Shown here in pieces: positions 36,101 through 46,220 of a DNA stretch of 64,000 nucleotides. The position numbers and the translations under genes are program-made. This stretch comes from Ehretia macrophylla (Eukaryota > Streptophyta > Magnoliopsida > Boraginales > Ehretiaceae). Below the pieces are notes generated by a model. The model was not told where the DNA came from, made no database searches, and saw nothing but the letters and a program-made list of their open reading frames with translations. Numbering within the stretch: position 1 is the first letter of the stretch; every line of letters begins with the position of its first letter. The DNA lies in assembly GCA_037974665.1 (NCBI GenBank), contig CM075783.1, positions 11,041,262 through 11,105,261 of the forward strand, given 5' to 3'.

Positions 36101-36880
36101 AATAAGCTAGATAACCCGAACACCCCTTACTCACCAACTTAACGGCTTTAGTTGCTGAGATAACAAAACTCGTCTTAGCACCCCGGTTACCCGCTACCTC
36201 TATTACTGGCTGATCTGGCAAACGAAACTGTACTACCTTGGTTCTATAGTTCAACTGGGCATCATACTTAGAAAGCCAATCTATACCCAGAATAACATCA
36301 TACCCCCGGATAGGAAATAAAATAAGGTCCGAAGGAAAATTATGCCCCTTAACATGTATTATACAATCCTTACATACTAAGCCAGTAACATACTTATCAG
36401 TCAAAGAGGTACTAATCTCAACCACATAAGGCAATCTTTCAGGTTGCAATTTAACACGTTGCACACAAGCAGGAGTAATGAAAGAATGCGTAGCACCAGA
36501 ATCAATCAATACTTTAACAAGTTGATTAAGTATAAGGAAGTTCCCTTCCACAACTGCAGTCTCCTCAGGCATCTCCTCCATATCAACTGCGTAAGCCCGA
36601 GTCTGACCCCGCTGCTGCTGTGGTACACTGCCTGTAGGCCTACCCTGGTAACCCTGAGTCGCTGCTCGACCCTCAGTCCTCGTATATCTAGGGCAATCCT
36701 TCGCCCTATGCTCGATGCTACCACACCCCAAACATGTCCCTGCCTTTACCCTGCAGTCGGACTCCACATGCCCTGGGCACTTGCAGTAATTACACTGCAA
36801 TGATGTGGCACTAACACTGCCCCTAGAAGAACCAGAAGCTGATGAAGCAGCTGCTACAGCCTGCTGCTGAGGTCTCACCA
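33180..36880 (-). mobile_element. Element B pol region
   Basis: From right to left: two CCHC zinc knuckles ([14 protein letters not shown] and [14 protein letters not shown], about 36790-36690), aspartic protease with DSGAT (about 36500), reverse transcriptase with FIDDMLVYS (about 35500), RNase H ([15 protein letters not shown], about 35060), integrase HHCC finger (about 34440-34310), integrase core (about 34220-33750) and chromodomain ([20 protein letters not shown], about 33270-33200). The zinc knuckles formally belong to Gag. A fossil; not intact throughout. Confidence 0.92.
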
Positions 36881-36899
36881 CACTAGGCCTGTACTGACC

Positions 36900-37850
36900 C
36901 TGAGACTGGGCTGGCCTATACTGAGTCTGAACCTGATATGCCTCTGCTGAAACTGAGGCCGATAGTAACTCAGCTGACCCTGTGGCCTATAAGAACCCTG
37001 CTGGGCTGGTGGCCTGTAGACAACCTGCTGTACTGGAGGCCTATATATAATCTGTTGGCCCTGTGGCTGATACGGCCTCTTACTAGGCTGACTGGAGACA
37101 ATCTGATCCCCTTTCCTCTTCTCTAACCTAGAAGCTGCATCAAAAGCCTCAGTGAAGATATCATAGCGATTCAGAGCCATTGCATCCTGAATCTCGGGCC
37201 TCAATCCCAACATAAATCTACGGGTCTTCCTCTCCTCCACAGCTACAAACTCCGGTGCATACCGGGACAACCTAGTGAATGTAGCCTCATACTGAGCCAC
37301 AGTAGAATCCCCCTGCACCAAGGACAAGAACTCAGCCTCTCTCCTCTCTCGTGCAACCCTCGGGACATACTTATCCCTAAAAGCAGTCAGAAAGGTATCC
37401 CAAACATACGGAACACCCCGGGTCTCCCAACTAGCTCTCACAGTGCGCCACCATTCCTCTGCCTCATCATCAAGCAAATAGACAGCACAAGTCACCTTCC
37501 GCTCATCAGTGTACCCGAGAGAATCAAAAATTTTCTCTAACTTACTAATCCACGACTCGGCCTTCCTATCATCAGGCTCTCCCTGAAATCTAGGAGGATA
37601 GTACCCCAGAAACTCCTTCATAGTACCTCGACCGTGATTACCTCCCTGTACATTTTGTATCTGAGCCTGCAACGCCTGAGTCTGAACAGCCTGACCTGCT
37701 AACAACTGGGCCTGCCCAGCCATCAAATCTGCAATCCGATCCATTGCTGCCCCTAACCTGCCATCACCCCTATCACTGCCCTGTGCCACATTATTAGGGA
37801 CCTCATCTACAATCTCGGGCCTACCACGAGTCCTCGGTCTACCGGCCATC
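36900..37850 (-). mobile_element. Element B gag region
   Basis: Begins near 37848 with MAGRPRTRGRPEIVDEVPNN. A retrotransposon gag domain follows (FLGYYPPRFQGEPD, WWRTVRASWE, FRDKYVPRVARERREAEFLS), then a proline- and glutamine-rich linker leading to the zinc knuckles. Gag forms the particle that packages the element RNA. Confidence 0.9.
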
Positions 37851-37881
37851 GTACTAATCAAAGAGTTAGCACAGGTTATAG

Positions 37882-37950
37882 CACATAAACAGATTATATA
37901 CAACTTTTAACACATAAACAGATTATATACAACTTTTAACACATAAACAA
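37882..37950 (-). repeat. 29-bp tandem repeat in the element B leader
   Basis: CACATAAACAGATTATATAC starts at 37882 and 37911, with a partial third copy at 37940, between primer binding site and gag. Confidence 0.85.
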
Positions 37951-38152
37951 CAAACTCATATAAAGCACATAGATCACATAAGTTTCAATCACATAAGCAA
38001 ATTGATCACATAATCACATAAGTACTTAAATCACATAATCACTTAATCATTTAATCATACCAATACATATTTCACTTTTCTTTCTTTTCATACATATTTC
38101 ATGCTAAGACCTTTACCCACATTCCGAGAATACCCCGGCTGACAACTAACCT

Positions 38153-38165
38153 GGCTCTGATACCA
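38153..38165 (-). promoter_or_regulatory. Primer binding site of element B
   Basis: Minus strand TGGTATCAGAGCC, complementary to initiator tRNA-Met, seven bases from the LTR. Confidence 0.93.
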
Positions 38166-38172
38166 CTTAAAC

Positions 38173-38390
38173 TGTCACGCCCCAACTCGACCCCACCTAC
38201 AATCAGTCAGGACGCAACGGAATTTTGGCAGCATAACGACAGTAAATAGATTTCTGAGGTTCTAAACCAACCTCATAAAACATCATACATCCAGCAATTC
38301 CTCAATACAAACAACAACATACAACACAACCATATTATACAATAAACCATCCTCGTTATACGCCTCCGTTCCAACATGACATACAATACC
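38173..38390 (-). repeat. Partial 5' LTR of element B
   Basis: Matches 30703-30920 with about four differences; the rest of the LTR is not present here. Confidence 0.9.
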
Positions 38391-38437
38391 AACAATTTTC
38401 GAGGGGCTCCGGTCTCATGAGGGATCGGGGTGTTACA
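38391..38437 (+). repeat. End of element C 3' LTR
   Basis: GAGGGATCGGGGTGTTACA is the family C LTR end, followed by the right TGGAC target duplication (38438-38442). Confidence 0.85.
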
Positions 38438-38442
38438 TGGAC

Positions 38443-39410
38443 GAAACCAGTACGAGCATCAAGTAAAGAGATATCAGCAACCAGTCTAAGAAGCCAACAA
38501 TTCGAGATGTAAATGAGTGAGGAAATCTCAAGATAAATAATATAAGAGGCATGAATAAGTATCAAGGATTAGGAACAATGACAATAAATGTAAAATTCAC
38601 TAATCGGATAACCAGATTTCAGAAGAAGAACAATTAATGAGTACAATGTACCAACAAGATTAGAATAAGGAAGGAAAATAGAATGCTAGGAAAGTTCCAT
38701 TTACTTTTACATAGGAGATGATTGAATAGAAGAGAAGAATAAAGCTAGTGGAATCATTAAACAACTTGGCATATGAAACCAATGATAATTAAAGCTATGA
38801 CAATTTCAAAAAGAAGAAATACTTTAACAATGAATAAATGAAACCAAATAGATGAAGCCGGAAGAAGTGTCAAGAAAGGTAACAGGGCTAGTAACATATA
38901 ATAAATACATCAAACAGTGAAGCATTAGAGATGAAGGAAATGATATACGGAAGGAGGTCCAATTTTCATACTTCTATGCCATTAAATCAATTTCCATGAT
39001 CTATTCTTTATACTACAACCTTATCTTTATACGATAGGAATCGTGAGAGATCAGAATAATCATACTACCACTTTAGAATCATCTTATAGGTAACCCAATA
39101 TTAGAATTATTTTCATAAAGTCAATCAGTTAAAAATATACCTATCCATACTAAGATCTTATCGATCAATAACCCAATAATTCTAATTCATAAACTAAGGC
39201 AACTCATATGTACATAATGACATTATAACTAAATTCCTACCCAAGGAGTCATAACCTTTAACTCAACCTTTATTCACAAGTTCTCAAGAAATCACAATCT
39301 ATAACCCTGGCTCAAGGAATCAAGCTCAAGCCCATATATATATGTATATACGATAATATCATAACAAACTCTATCCCAAGAATTCACAACCTATCAGCTC
39401 TGATACCACT
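38443..39410 (-). repeat. Interior of element D, right part (non-coding)
   Basis: A-rich, non-coding, ending in the primer binding site at 39396-39408 next to the LTR. No coding similarity. Confidence 0.7.
39396..39408 (-). promoter_or_regulatory. Primer binding site of element D
   Basis: Minus strand TGGTATCAGAGCT, two bases from the LTR start (39411). Confidence 0.9.
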
Positions 39411-40846
39411 TGTCACAACCCCTATCAATGAAGTCTCTGATACCATAGAGTAATTACAAATTCACAAAAGATTAATGGGATCGTGATCTTATAAGCTTAA
39501 GAAGATCGCTCATCCTAAGTCCGCTAAGACAGAATACAATAGCCCGCTGCTGCCTAATGGAGACACAACACTACCGTGTCTCAATAAAAGGTTGCAACCT
39601 CTTGATAACACACAATCAATCATTAAAACATTCATTCAATACACTTTAAGCGAGGGGACAACAAAGTAGGTTGCCCCTATAATATTTAAGCAAACAATAA
39701 CACTTTAGTAATCAATAAACACTTTAATAACACATTTGGTAGGTGACAAAGTAGGCATCCATACCATTTACACATAGATTTATATTCACTAATAACTTTC
39801 CCAAGGGAATAATCATGCATGCATTTAATCACAATTACAACATAAAGCACAGAAAAATACAAGAGGCATCTGGTCGAGTCATCTGGTCGAGTGACTCGAC
39901 CAGACGAGAGGTAGAGATAATCAGGCGAGTCATCCAGTCGGGTAACTCAACCGGATCACTCATCCAGTTGTGAATAAATTTGAAAGACATAAGCACACAC
40001 TTAACATTCAAGCTTAAAAACTCCATAAACTTTGAAAATTGTTAGAATCCCCTTACCTTAGATGAAGATTGATACAAGAACACGCAAGAGCTAAACAAAA
40101 TTGAACCTTTTCTCTTTAATTCCTCAAGCCCTAGATAGAGCTCCACTTTCCCCTTTTCCATCTTAATACCACTATTCAACAATTAAACCCAACAACAAGA
40201 AAATTCATGTCAATAAAGTTATAAATGCACTCTTTAACACCAAGAGCTCAATTTTCCCATGAATCATACAAACCCTAGGTCAAGACATCATCAACATATA
40301 TAACTCAAGCTTACATGTTCAAATATACAATAGAACTCTTAAATCATCACTTATTATGGTTCTAGAGCGAGGCAATATCATCTATGTAAACCATCCATGG
40401 CATATACACAATATTTATAAAAACCTATAACTCTAAAATTTGCAACATAACCAAAAATCCTCACCTAGAATCGTTAGAGATGCTCAAACATGGAAAAACC
40501 TCCTTTCTCTTCTCCTTCTTTGTTTCTTCGTTCCTTCTTCCTTTCTTTCTTCTTTTCTTTCTCCCCTTTCTTTCTTTCTTGGCCGACTATCTCTCTCTCT
40601 CTCTCTCCCTTTCTTTCTCTTCTGATCGATTTTGGTCTAACTTGTGTGGTGTGTGTGTTGTTTGTTTTATCTTTTTCTTCCTTTATTTCTTTTAACACCA
40701 AATGTCCTCCTTCTAGAAGCTTGCATTTATTTACTACATAAAAAAAATATCTCTAATGCTAACCAACATGTGTACAATTATTACTAATAGTGACCTAATA
40801 AATCCAATCAGAGTTGAATAAGTCATAATTGAAATAAAATAACGAC
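39411..40846 (-). repeat. 5' LTR of element D, part next to the interior
   Basis: TGTCACAACCCC onward, homologous to 18857-20312 or so. The CACTA element interrupts it at 40846 and the LTR resumes at 53186. Confidence 0.88.
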
Positions 40847-40859
40847 CACTACAAAAAAA

Positions 40860-41340
40860 AGAATGATTTGTGATGAAATTTTGTCACGAAATTTAAATCG
40901 TCGCAAAAAGGGGACGAAATTGCTACGAAATTTTTTGGCGCTCAGATTTTATGAAAAAAGAGACGAAATTGTGACGGGTATTACAATGCGTTGCAAATTT
41001 GTCACAAATTACGTCAATTTTGCCACGACGGGCAATAATCGTCTCAAAGTCGTGGTAAAATATTATGTGTTTGTGAATATGGTGTATAGTTGACTTAATT
41101 ATTGTGACAAATTTGTGACGTCTTTCACAAAGTAGATTTTTTGTCGCCTATTTGTGGCCATAGGGTACGATTTTGTGACAGAGATAATTTAACAGTAGGA
41201 ATAAAGTTGTTGTCACAAATTGGACGCTGATATTATGACGAATATGTGACGATATAGTTGAAATTTATGTTATGTTTTTGTGACGACTTCTTTATTGTGA
41301 CGAAAGTATGACGAATGCGTTAAATTGTGACAACTTTAAT
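40860..41340 (+). repeat. CACTA 5' subterminal repeat array
   Basis: Many copies in both orientations of (T)TGTGACGA and its reverse TCGTCACAA, such as TTGTGACGACTTC and TATGACGAATATGTGACG. Such arrays are the binding sites for the small CACTA protein TNPA in En/Spm. Confidence 0.88.
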
Positions 41341-41361
41341 ATTTAATTAAAAAAATACATT

Positions 41362-41400
41362 GGTGAAAAAGGGTCTAAATAACCTAGCCCCTTTTTCACC
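41362..41400 (+). other. Perfect 12-bp hairpin in the CACTA promoter region
   Basis: GGTGAAAAAGGG (41362-41373) and CCCTTTTTCACC (41389-41400) pair perfectly across a 15-base loop, between the subterminal array and the probable 5' untranslated exon. Confidence 0.8.
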
Positions 41401-41429
41401 TTTACGATTTTCATCAGCCAACCCCACAC

Positions 41430-41706
41430 ACATACGCACCACCGCCACTTTGCACCACCACCACCACCTTGAACCTCCGCTGTAGGGTTATTTTATTATT
41501 AGAGCTTTTTGTACATAAATATCTATTCTTTAAAGATCTTTTCTTGGCTTTATTTTCTTTGGCTTCAAACCTTGAGATAGAGAGAAACGATAAAAACAAA
41601 AAAAAAGAAGAAAAGGAAATCAGATACAGAGAAAGAGAAAAAGGGAGAGATCAAGCGAAAGAAAGAGAAAGGGGATGAAGTCTCTTCAGCGAAGGTTGCA
41701 TTCAGG
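41430..41706 (+). promoter_or_regulatory. Probable CACTA promoter and 5' untranslated exon
   Basis: CACCACCAC-rich sequence followed by a purine-rich GAGAAAGAGAAAAAGGGAGA run, typical of plant leaders, ends at a good donor (TTCAG|GTAAGG, 41706). A second exon-like piece at about 43461-43618 ends CTTCAG|GTAATC. Both would lead by splicing to the TNP2 gene; this is inferred from splice signals only. Confidence 0.4.
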
Positions 41707-43460
41707 TAAGGTTAACTCGATTGTGCTATACTTTGACTTGCTATTAGTGTATGTATATATGTGCATATGTATTTATAAAACCCAATTTATTTTGTTTTGA
41801 TTTAGAAAAGCTTTAATATTTGATTGGGATTTTGAATATAGAATGAAAATAATTTAGTCTATGAAGATTTACTAACTAATTAAAGGAATAGAATTTGATT
41901 TGGGTATGATGTGTGTATGTGTGCATGTGTGGGTTTGTAGATGGTGTGTGAGTATATCTATGGTGTAATGTGTGTATAACTGTATATGTGTGCCTATAGG
42001 TAGCTTTGTGTATGTATTGTAAATATAGGGATATTTCTTGAAGTGTGGTGGCGTGCTTTGTGGGTGTGAATAAACTAAATACTAAATAAACAAAGCTTTA
42101 TAACTATCTGATAAACTTCAATGGAGCAAACCAAGAAAAGCCCCTTCACCCCTTTCTTTATACCCGACTACCCCATGCCTCCTAAAGCAAAACCCAGTTG
42201 AAATTATAGCAAATACAACCTCTGAGTGAAATAATTGAAACTTTGGCAACCTTGGAAATGTTAGCAGGTACGTGGATTAAAGTATATGATGTAATTTCTC
42301 TTTTCCTTTTTTATGTATATATATGCACATAATAGAATCAGCAAGCTCATTCTATAATTGGGGTTATGAACTGATTGACTGATATGCTTGAGAAAGTATG
42401 AAACTGTATGAATTAAAGTTGGAGGGTTGGTCACGGGTATATGGTATAATAACAAGCTATGGTGAAATTATGAGGTGACATTTTTGGAGTTTGAAGAATT
42501 ACATGTATGGTTTGTGCTTGATTATTGGTTTGCAATAGATAACATATCATTGTTGGGAATTGATTAAATATTCATCTGTTAATAGCAAAGTTCCTGCTAA
42601 ACCTGATGAAATTTGAGTTTGATAAGCAAGGCAGGATCTATCATCTCCGCTTTTGAACTCAAAAATATGGACTAAAACACAACTCTTTAATTATGTGACT
42701 TACAAAATAACTGTTAGTTCTAGACTTTGGAAACTTTAAACTTTGATAAATTACAGACTGTTTTCTAGAAATTAAAATAAACAACAGCATTATCTACTAA
42801 CATTAATTTTGTTAGCTAGAAACTTATTACGAATACTGAGAGTTTATTTTTTCAAATGAAATTTATTACCCCATCCTCTAGTTCAAGAATCGACCTTCCA
42901 TTAGAATAAAATATAGCCATTAGATCAAATGCTCGTTATTTTGAGTGAAATGAATGAATAAAATATAATAAAGAAACATCTTCCATATTGGTGTGATAAA
43001 TACTTAAAAAGCTAAATTGGTCTTGTATTTTTTATGTTATCTTTTCTTTCTAGTAGTGTGTCATTTACACTTATAAGGATCCATTTTCAAATTTTTTTTG
43101 GGGGTATATTTTATCTTAGCTAAAAAAGTTGGGTGGTGAAAGACAAGGGACTAAGTGGTAAAGGAATCTTGATTGTAAATGTTTACTATAATCTCTATCT
43201 TTGCTAGCAAACTTTCTTGTGATTTTTAACTGAGCAATTAATATATTTTCCTGCACAAAATTTTTGCATCTTTGCGTTCCACCATTTCTCTTTCTTCCTT
43301 TATGATCTCTTCAGCTCAATTATGTTTTGGTTGAAATGTCTATACCACCAACTCTTCTTTAACTGATCTACAAATCGTAGTTCACTAGTTATATCCATAT
43401 TAAATTCTATAATTAAAAAACCATATCACTTTCCCTTTCAATTTCGTTATATATAGGCAT
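41707..43460 (+). other. CACTA 5' region, probable long intron
   Basis: AT-rich DNA with TG-rich runs near 41900-42010. No coding similarity or repeat family recognised on either strand. Confidence 0.4.
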
Positions 43461-43699
43461 CTAGAAAGGCCTTCGATAGCAGGCACCAAGTTGACACATG
43501 TTGAGGTGAAGGCAACTTCCATTGAAGAAGCTGTTTCTAGTTCAATCTCATAATTCTCCGTCCCTTGTGGCCAAAAAGCTTTTCAGTTTTTTGAAGTCTT
43601 GCTACACTTCAGGTAATCAATTGGTAAATACTATTTTTTTTCTTTTTCTATGACAGGGAACTGCTCGTGAGAAGTCTTTTGGATCGATTCACATTAGGG

Positions 43700-44105
43700 A
43701 CGTGTTAATCTAGGACACATAATCTTGTTCGGTAAAGGCATGGTTTACATTAGTTAAGCGCAAGGCCTTATCGAGACTAGCTGTAAGGAAATTAGTTTTG
43801 TTAGCTGATTCGAACCTATCTAGGATACTGTTTTATGTTGTTCATGTAATTTGATTTTGTGATTGCCTATTTTTTATTAACAAAATAGGAGTGCCTAACC
43901 CTATAACACATGATTCTGTCCGAAAGAAACATAGTTCATATTAGTCAAGTACAACCTACCAAGACTACTAGTTTTAAAGAAATTAGTTTACCGAACAAGA
44001 TTATGTGTCCTTGATTATGCGTCAAGTACTAGTTTTAGCTGATTCGAGTCTAGAATACTATTTAACTTGTTCATGTTTGATTTTGTGTTTGCTTATTTTA
44101 TTGAT
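43700..44105 (+). repeat. Imperfect tandem duplication with a 25-bp inverted repeat
   Basis: Two related units (about 43700-43870 and 43905-44105) share GTTTACATTAGT-, TTAGCTGATTCGA- and TTTGATTTTGTG-like phrases in the same order. A perfect 25-base inverted repeat lies at 43712-43736 (AGGACACATAATCTTGTTCG...) and 43987-44011. The second arm is an extra segment in unit 2. Confidence 0.8.
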
Positions 44106-44974
44106 ATGTTATAGTATGTTGATCAATATTTCTCATCATAAACTTATTTCTTCATTTTTGCTGGTTCTGAAGAGGCTGGTTGAGATTACCATAAGGAAGA
44201 CACTACACTTGTGGTAAAAAATCTTGATTGTCTTAAATTTGCTTATATATATAAACAGGCATAGGCTCGTGAATCCATACTAGTTTGTTAGAATAAATAG
44301 AAATACATTTTTATTTGTTTCTTTTATTTATTTATTTTTTTTTGGTCAAAGCATTTTTTTATTAGTTGATAAGTGCTGAATGAAAAATAGAAATGTTAAA
44401 TATCGTGGTCCATACTAATTTGTTAGCCCATCATAGTGTCCCAAATAATATAATACACTCATGTTATAGGATGCTATTTAGTTACGTGTCTAAACCTGTA
44501 CTTTAGGAAAGCACAATTTACAGTAATGATATTTATTGATCTGGCATAATTTCCTATTCACTACAAAAAAAAATCTATGCTTTGTATAGGTGGTGAAGAT
44601 TGAATGGGTTAGTCAATTAGATTATTAGTAAAGTGCCTTGCCTTCCTTTTTCTTTTCTCGATTGTATCCTGTAATGGTCAATAAGAGCAGCAACACCATA
44701 GAAGTTGAAAATTTTAAAGATGAAACTAAACTAATGAGCTAGTAAGACATGCCAACTTATATTATTTTAGTGGAAATTTTCATTTGCCTAATTAGTATAA
44801 CATTTTCATGCATTTGAAGTTTGTAGCATTCTCTATTAGGAATTGCTTATGGATAAAGTCCAAGAATCACACGTTTATATGCCAAGTATAGTAATAGATA
44901 CTTGATATAAATTGAGTAATAATGTGATACATGTGCACATTTTTGCATTGGAAGTACTAATTTATTTCTATAGT
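44106..44974 (+). other. CACTA 5' region, no gene seen
   Basis: AT-rich. A lone CACTACAAAAAAAAA occurs at 44561, but the bases after it do not resemble a CACTA terminus for long. Confidence 0.4.
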
Positions 44975-45080
44975 CACTACAAAAAACAAGTCGTTTTGCA
45001 ATGAAATTTTATGACGAAATTAAAGTCATCGCAAAATGGGACGGAATTGTTACGAAATGTTTTGACGCTCTGAAATTAAA
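44975..45080 (+). repeat. Internal copy of the CACTA 5' terminus
   Basis: CACTACAAAAAACAAGTCGT and about 85 more bases align in register with 40847-40950 (shared GATGAAATTTT.., TCGCAAAA.GGGACG, GAAATT.TTACGAAAT). Its first 17 bases match the 3' terminus (reverse of 53182) better than the outer 5' end does. Confidence 0.85.
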
Positions 45081-46220
45081 GTCTTCTGTTTACCTTCTTC
45101 TAGCCCTTTGGCTTTCTCAATCACTAATGCAGATTTCCAAAGGTTGTGAATGTCATTTACATTTAAAAACTTCAAAAAATATGTCGTGAAACTACGTACT
45201 AATATAATTACATTTTTAGTATACAACGTAAAGTACTATCTTATCTAAAATTTTAAGATATTCGAGAAGAAATATTGAAATGGTAATGACTTCCACAACT
45301 CCCCTCAAAGTAGATCCTTTTTTGAGATAGAAAGATCCCAACCATAAGTGAAAATTTTAAACAACCTTTCAATTTCATCCACATATTTTTATTGTTTCCA
45401 ACTTTACAAATGCTTTTATCTTTTGTATAGTGTTATCCTTCCAGCAAAGCATAGATCAGAAAAGAAGAGAAGTTGTTAAATAACACAGCTCTTTTGCGTT
45501 TGACACTTTAATACAACACCAAATAGTTCTAAATACTTAAATAGTCAACTAGAATGATTTCTTGCAGATTAGCTAGCATTTATGCTAGTTGCTTTTTTTT
45601 TTTCTTTTAATATAATAGAGATCGAAAACGTTATTTAAATTTAAAACATTTAATAGTTCTAATAGGTTATTCTACTTAATTCTTGACTATTATTTTTATA
45701 ATTTTTCATCTTTTTCATCTTCTTTTTTTTTTTTTTTTCCTCTTTGCCTTTAAAAGGAACCAAACTATTGAAGCTATTGACTGCCTCTAAAGCAAGAGAA
45801 TATTCATAAGCAATATTGGAACATTTTGAATCATGGTTTATTATTTGTTGTAAAAAGCTTTATCTTGGAATATTCTTCTTTGAAATATAGTGGTTAGAAT
45901 TTGCTCCACCACGTGCCTAATCTCGTATATGATTTTTTTTTCTTCTTCTTAATTTATTTTTGTGTTAATTATACTTGTTATTTTTGTGTGTCGCGTCTTT
46001 TGTAGGTTAGTTTATCTTATGAATTATTTTGATAAATATCATTTAAATAATTTAATTGTGGGTTACTTATTTATCTTTTTAAATTTGGCCTTACAAATTT
46101 AATTAGGCCCGACAACTATAATAGGGCCCTTTAATTTTTGATTTTCAAAATTAGTGTAATTCATATTTTAACTATGCAATCTATATTCTAAGTATTTGCT
46201 ATAATACAGTACTTAACCAA
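45081..46220 (+). other. CACTA region upstream of TNP2
   Basis: AT-rich with a T run near 45722-45738. No coding similarity; probably intron or leader. Confidence 0.4.

Larger units (their letters stand above)
30703..38390 (-). mobile_element. Tekay-like Ty3/gypsy chromovirus (element B), recent
   Basis: Order on the minus strand: partial 5' LTR (38390-38173), primer binding site, leader, gag, protease, RT, RNase H, integrase, chromodomain, polypurine tract (33138-33126) and 3' LTR (33125-30703). All protein domains of a chromovirus are recognisable. The coding region is nearly open, with about three breaks, and one LTR is incomplete, so it is a fossil but a young one: the shared 218 bp of the two LTRs differs at about four positions by eye. 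It inserted into the 3' LTR of element C. Confidence 0.92.
21680..38437 (+). mobile_element. LTR retrotransposon (element C), nested in D and itself invaded twice
   Basis: 5' LTR 21680-25190; primer binding site TGGTATCAGAGC at 25193-25204, two bases after the LTR; purine-rich tract GTAAAGAGGAGAAAG ending 28991; 3' LTR in the parts 28992-30702 and 38391-38437. A perfect TSD TGGAC lies at 21675-21679 and 38438-38442, which proves both far parts belong to one insertion. Its interior, without the solo LTR inside it, is about 1.2 kb and non-coding, far shorter than its 3.5-kb LTR, so it is a non-autonomous derivative. The 3' LTR is incomplete. By eye the LTRs differ by roughly 7-8% over the first 170 bp. 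Confidence 0.9.

Noticed and set aside
44561-44575. A third CACTA left end
   Set aside because: CACTACAAAAAAAAA is followed by unrelated sequence; a short A-rich match can arise by chance.
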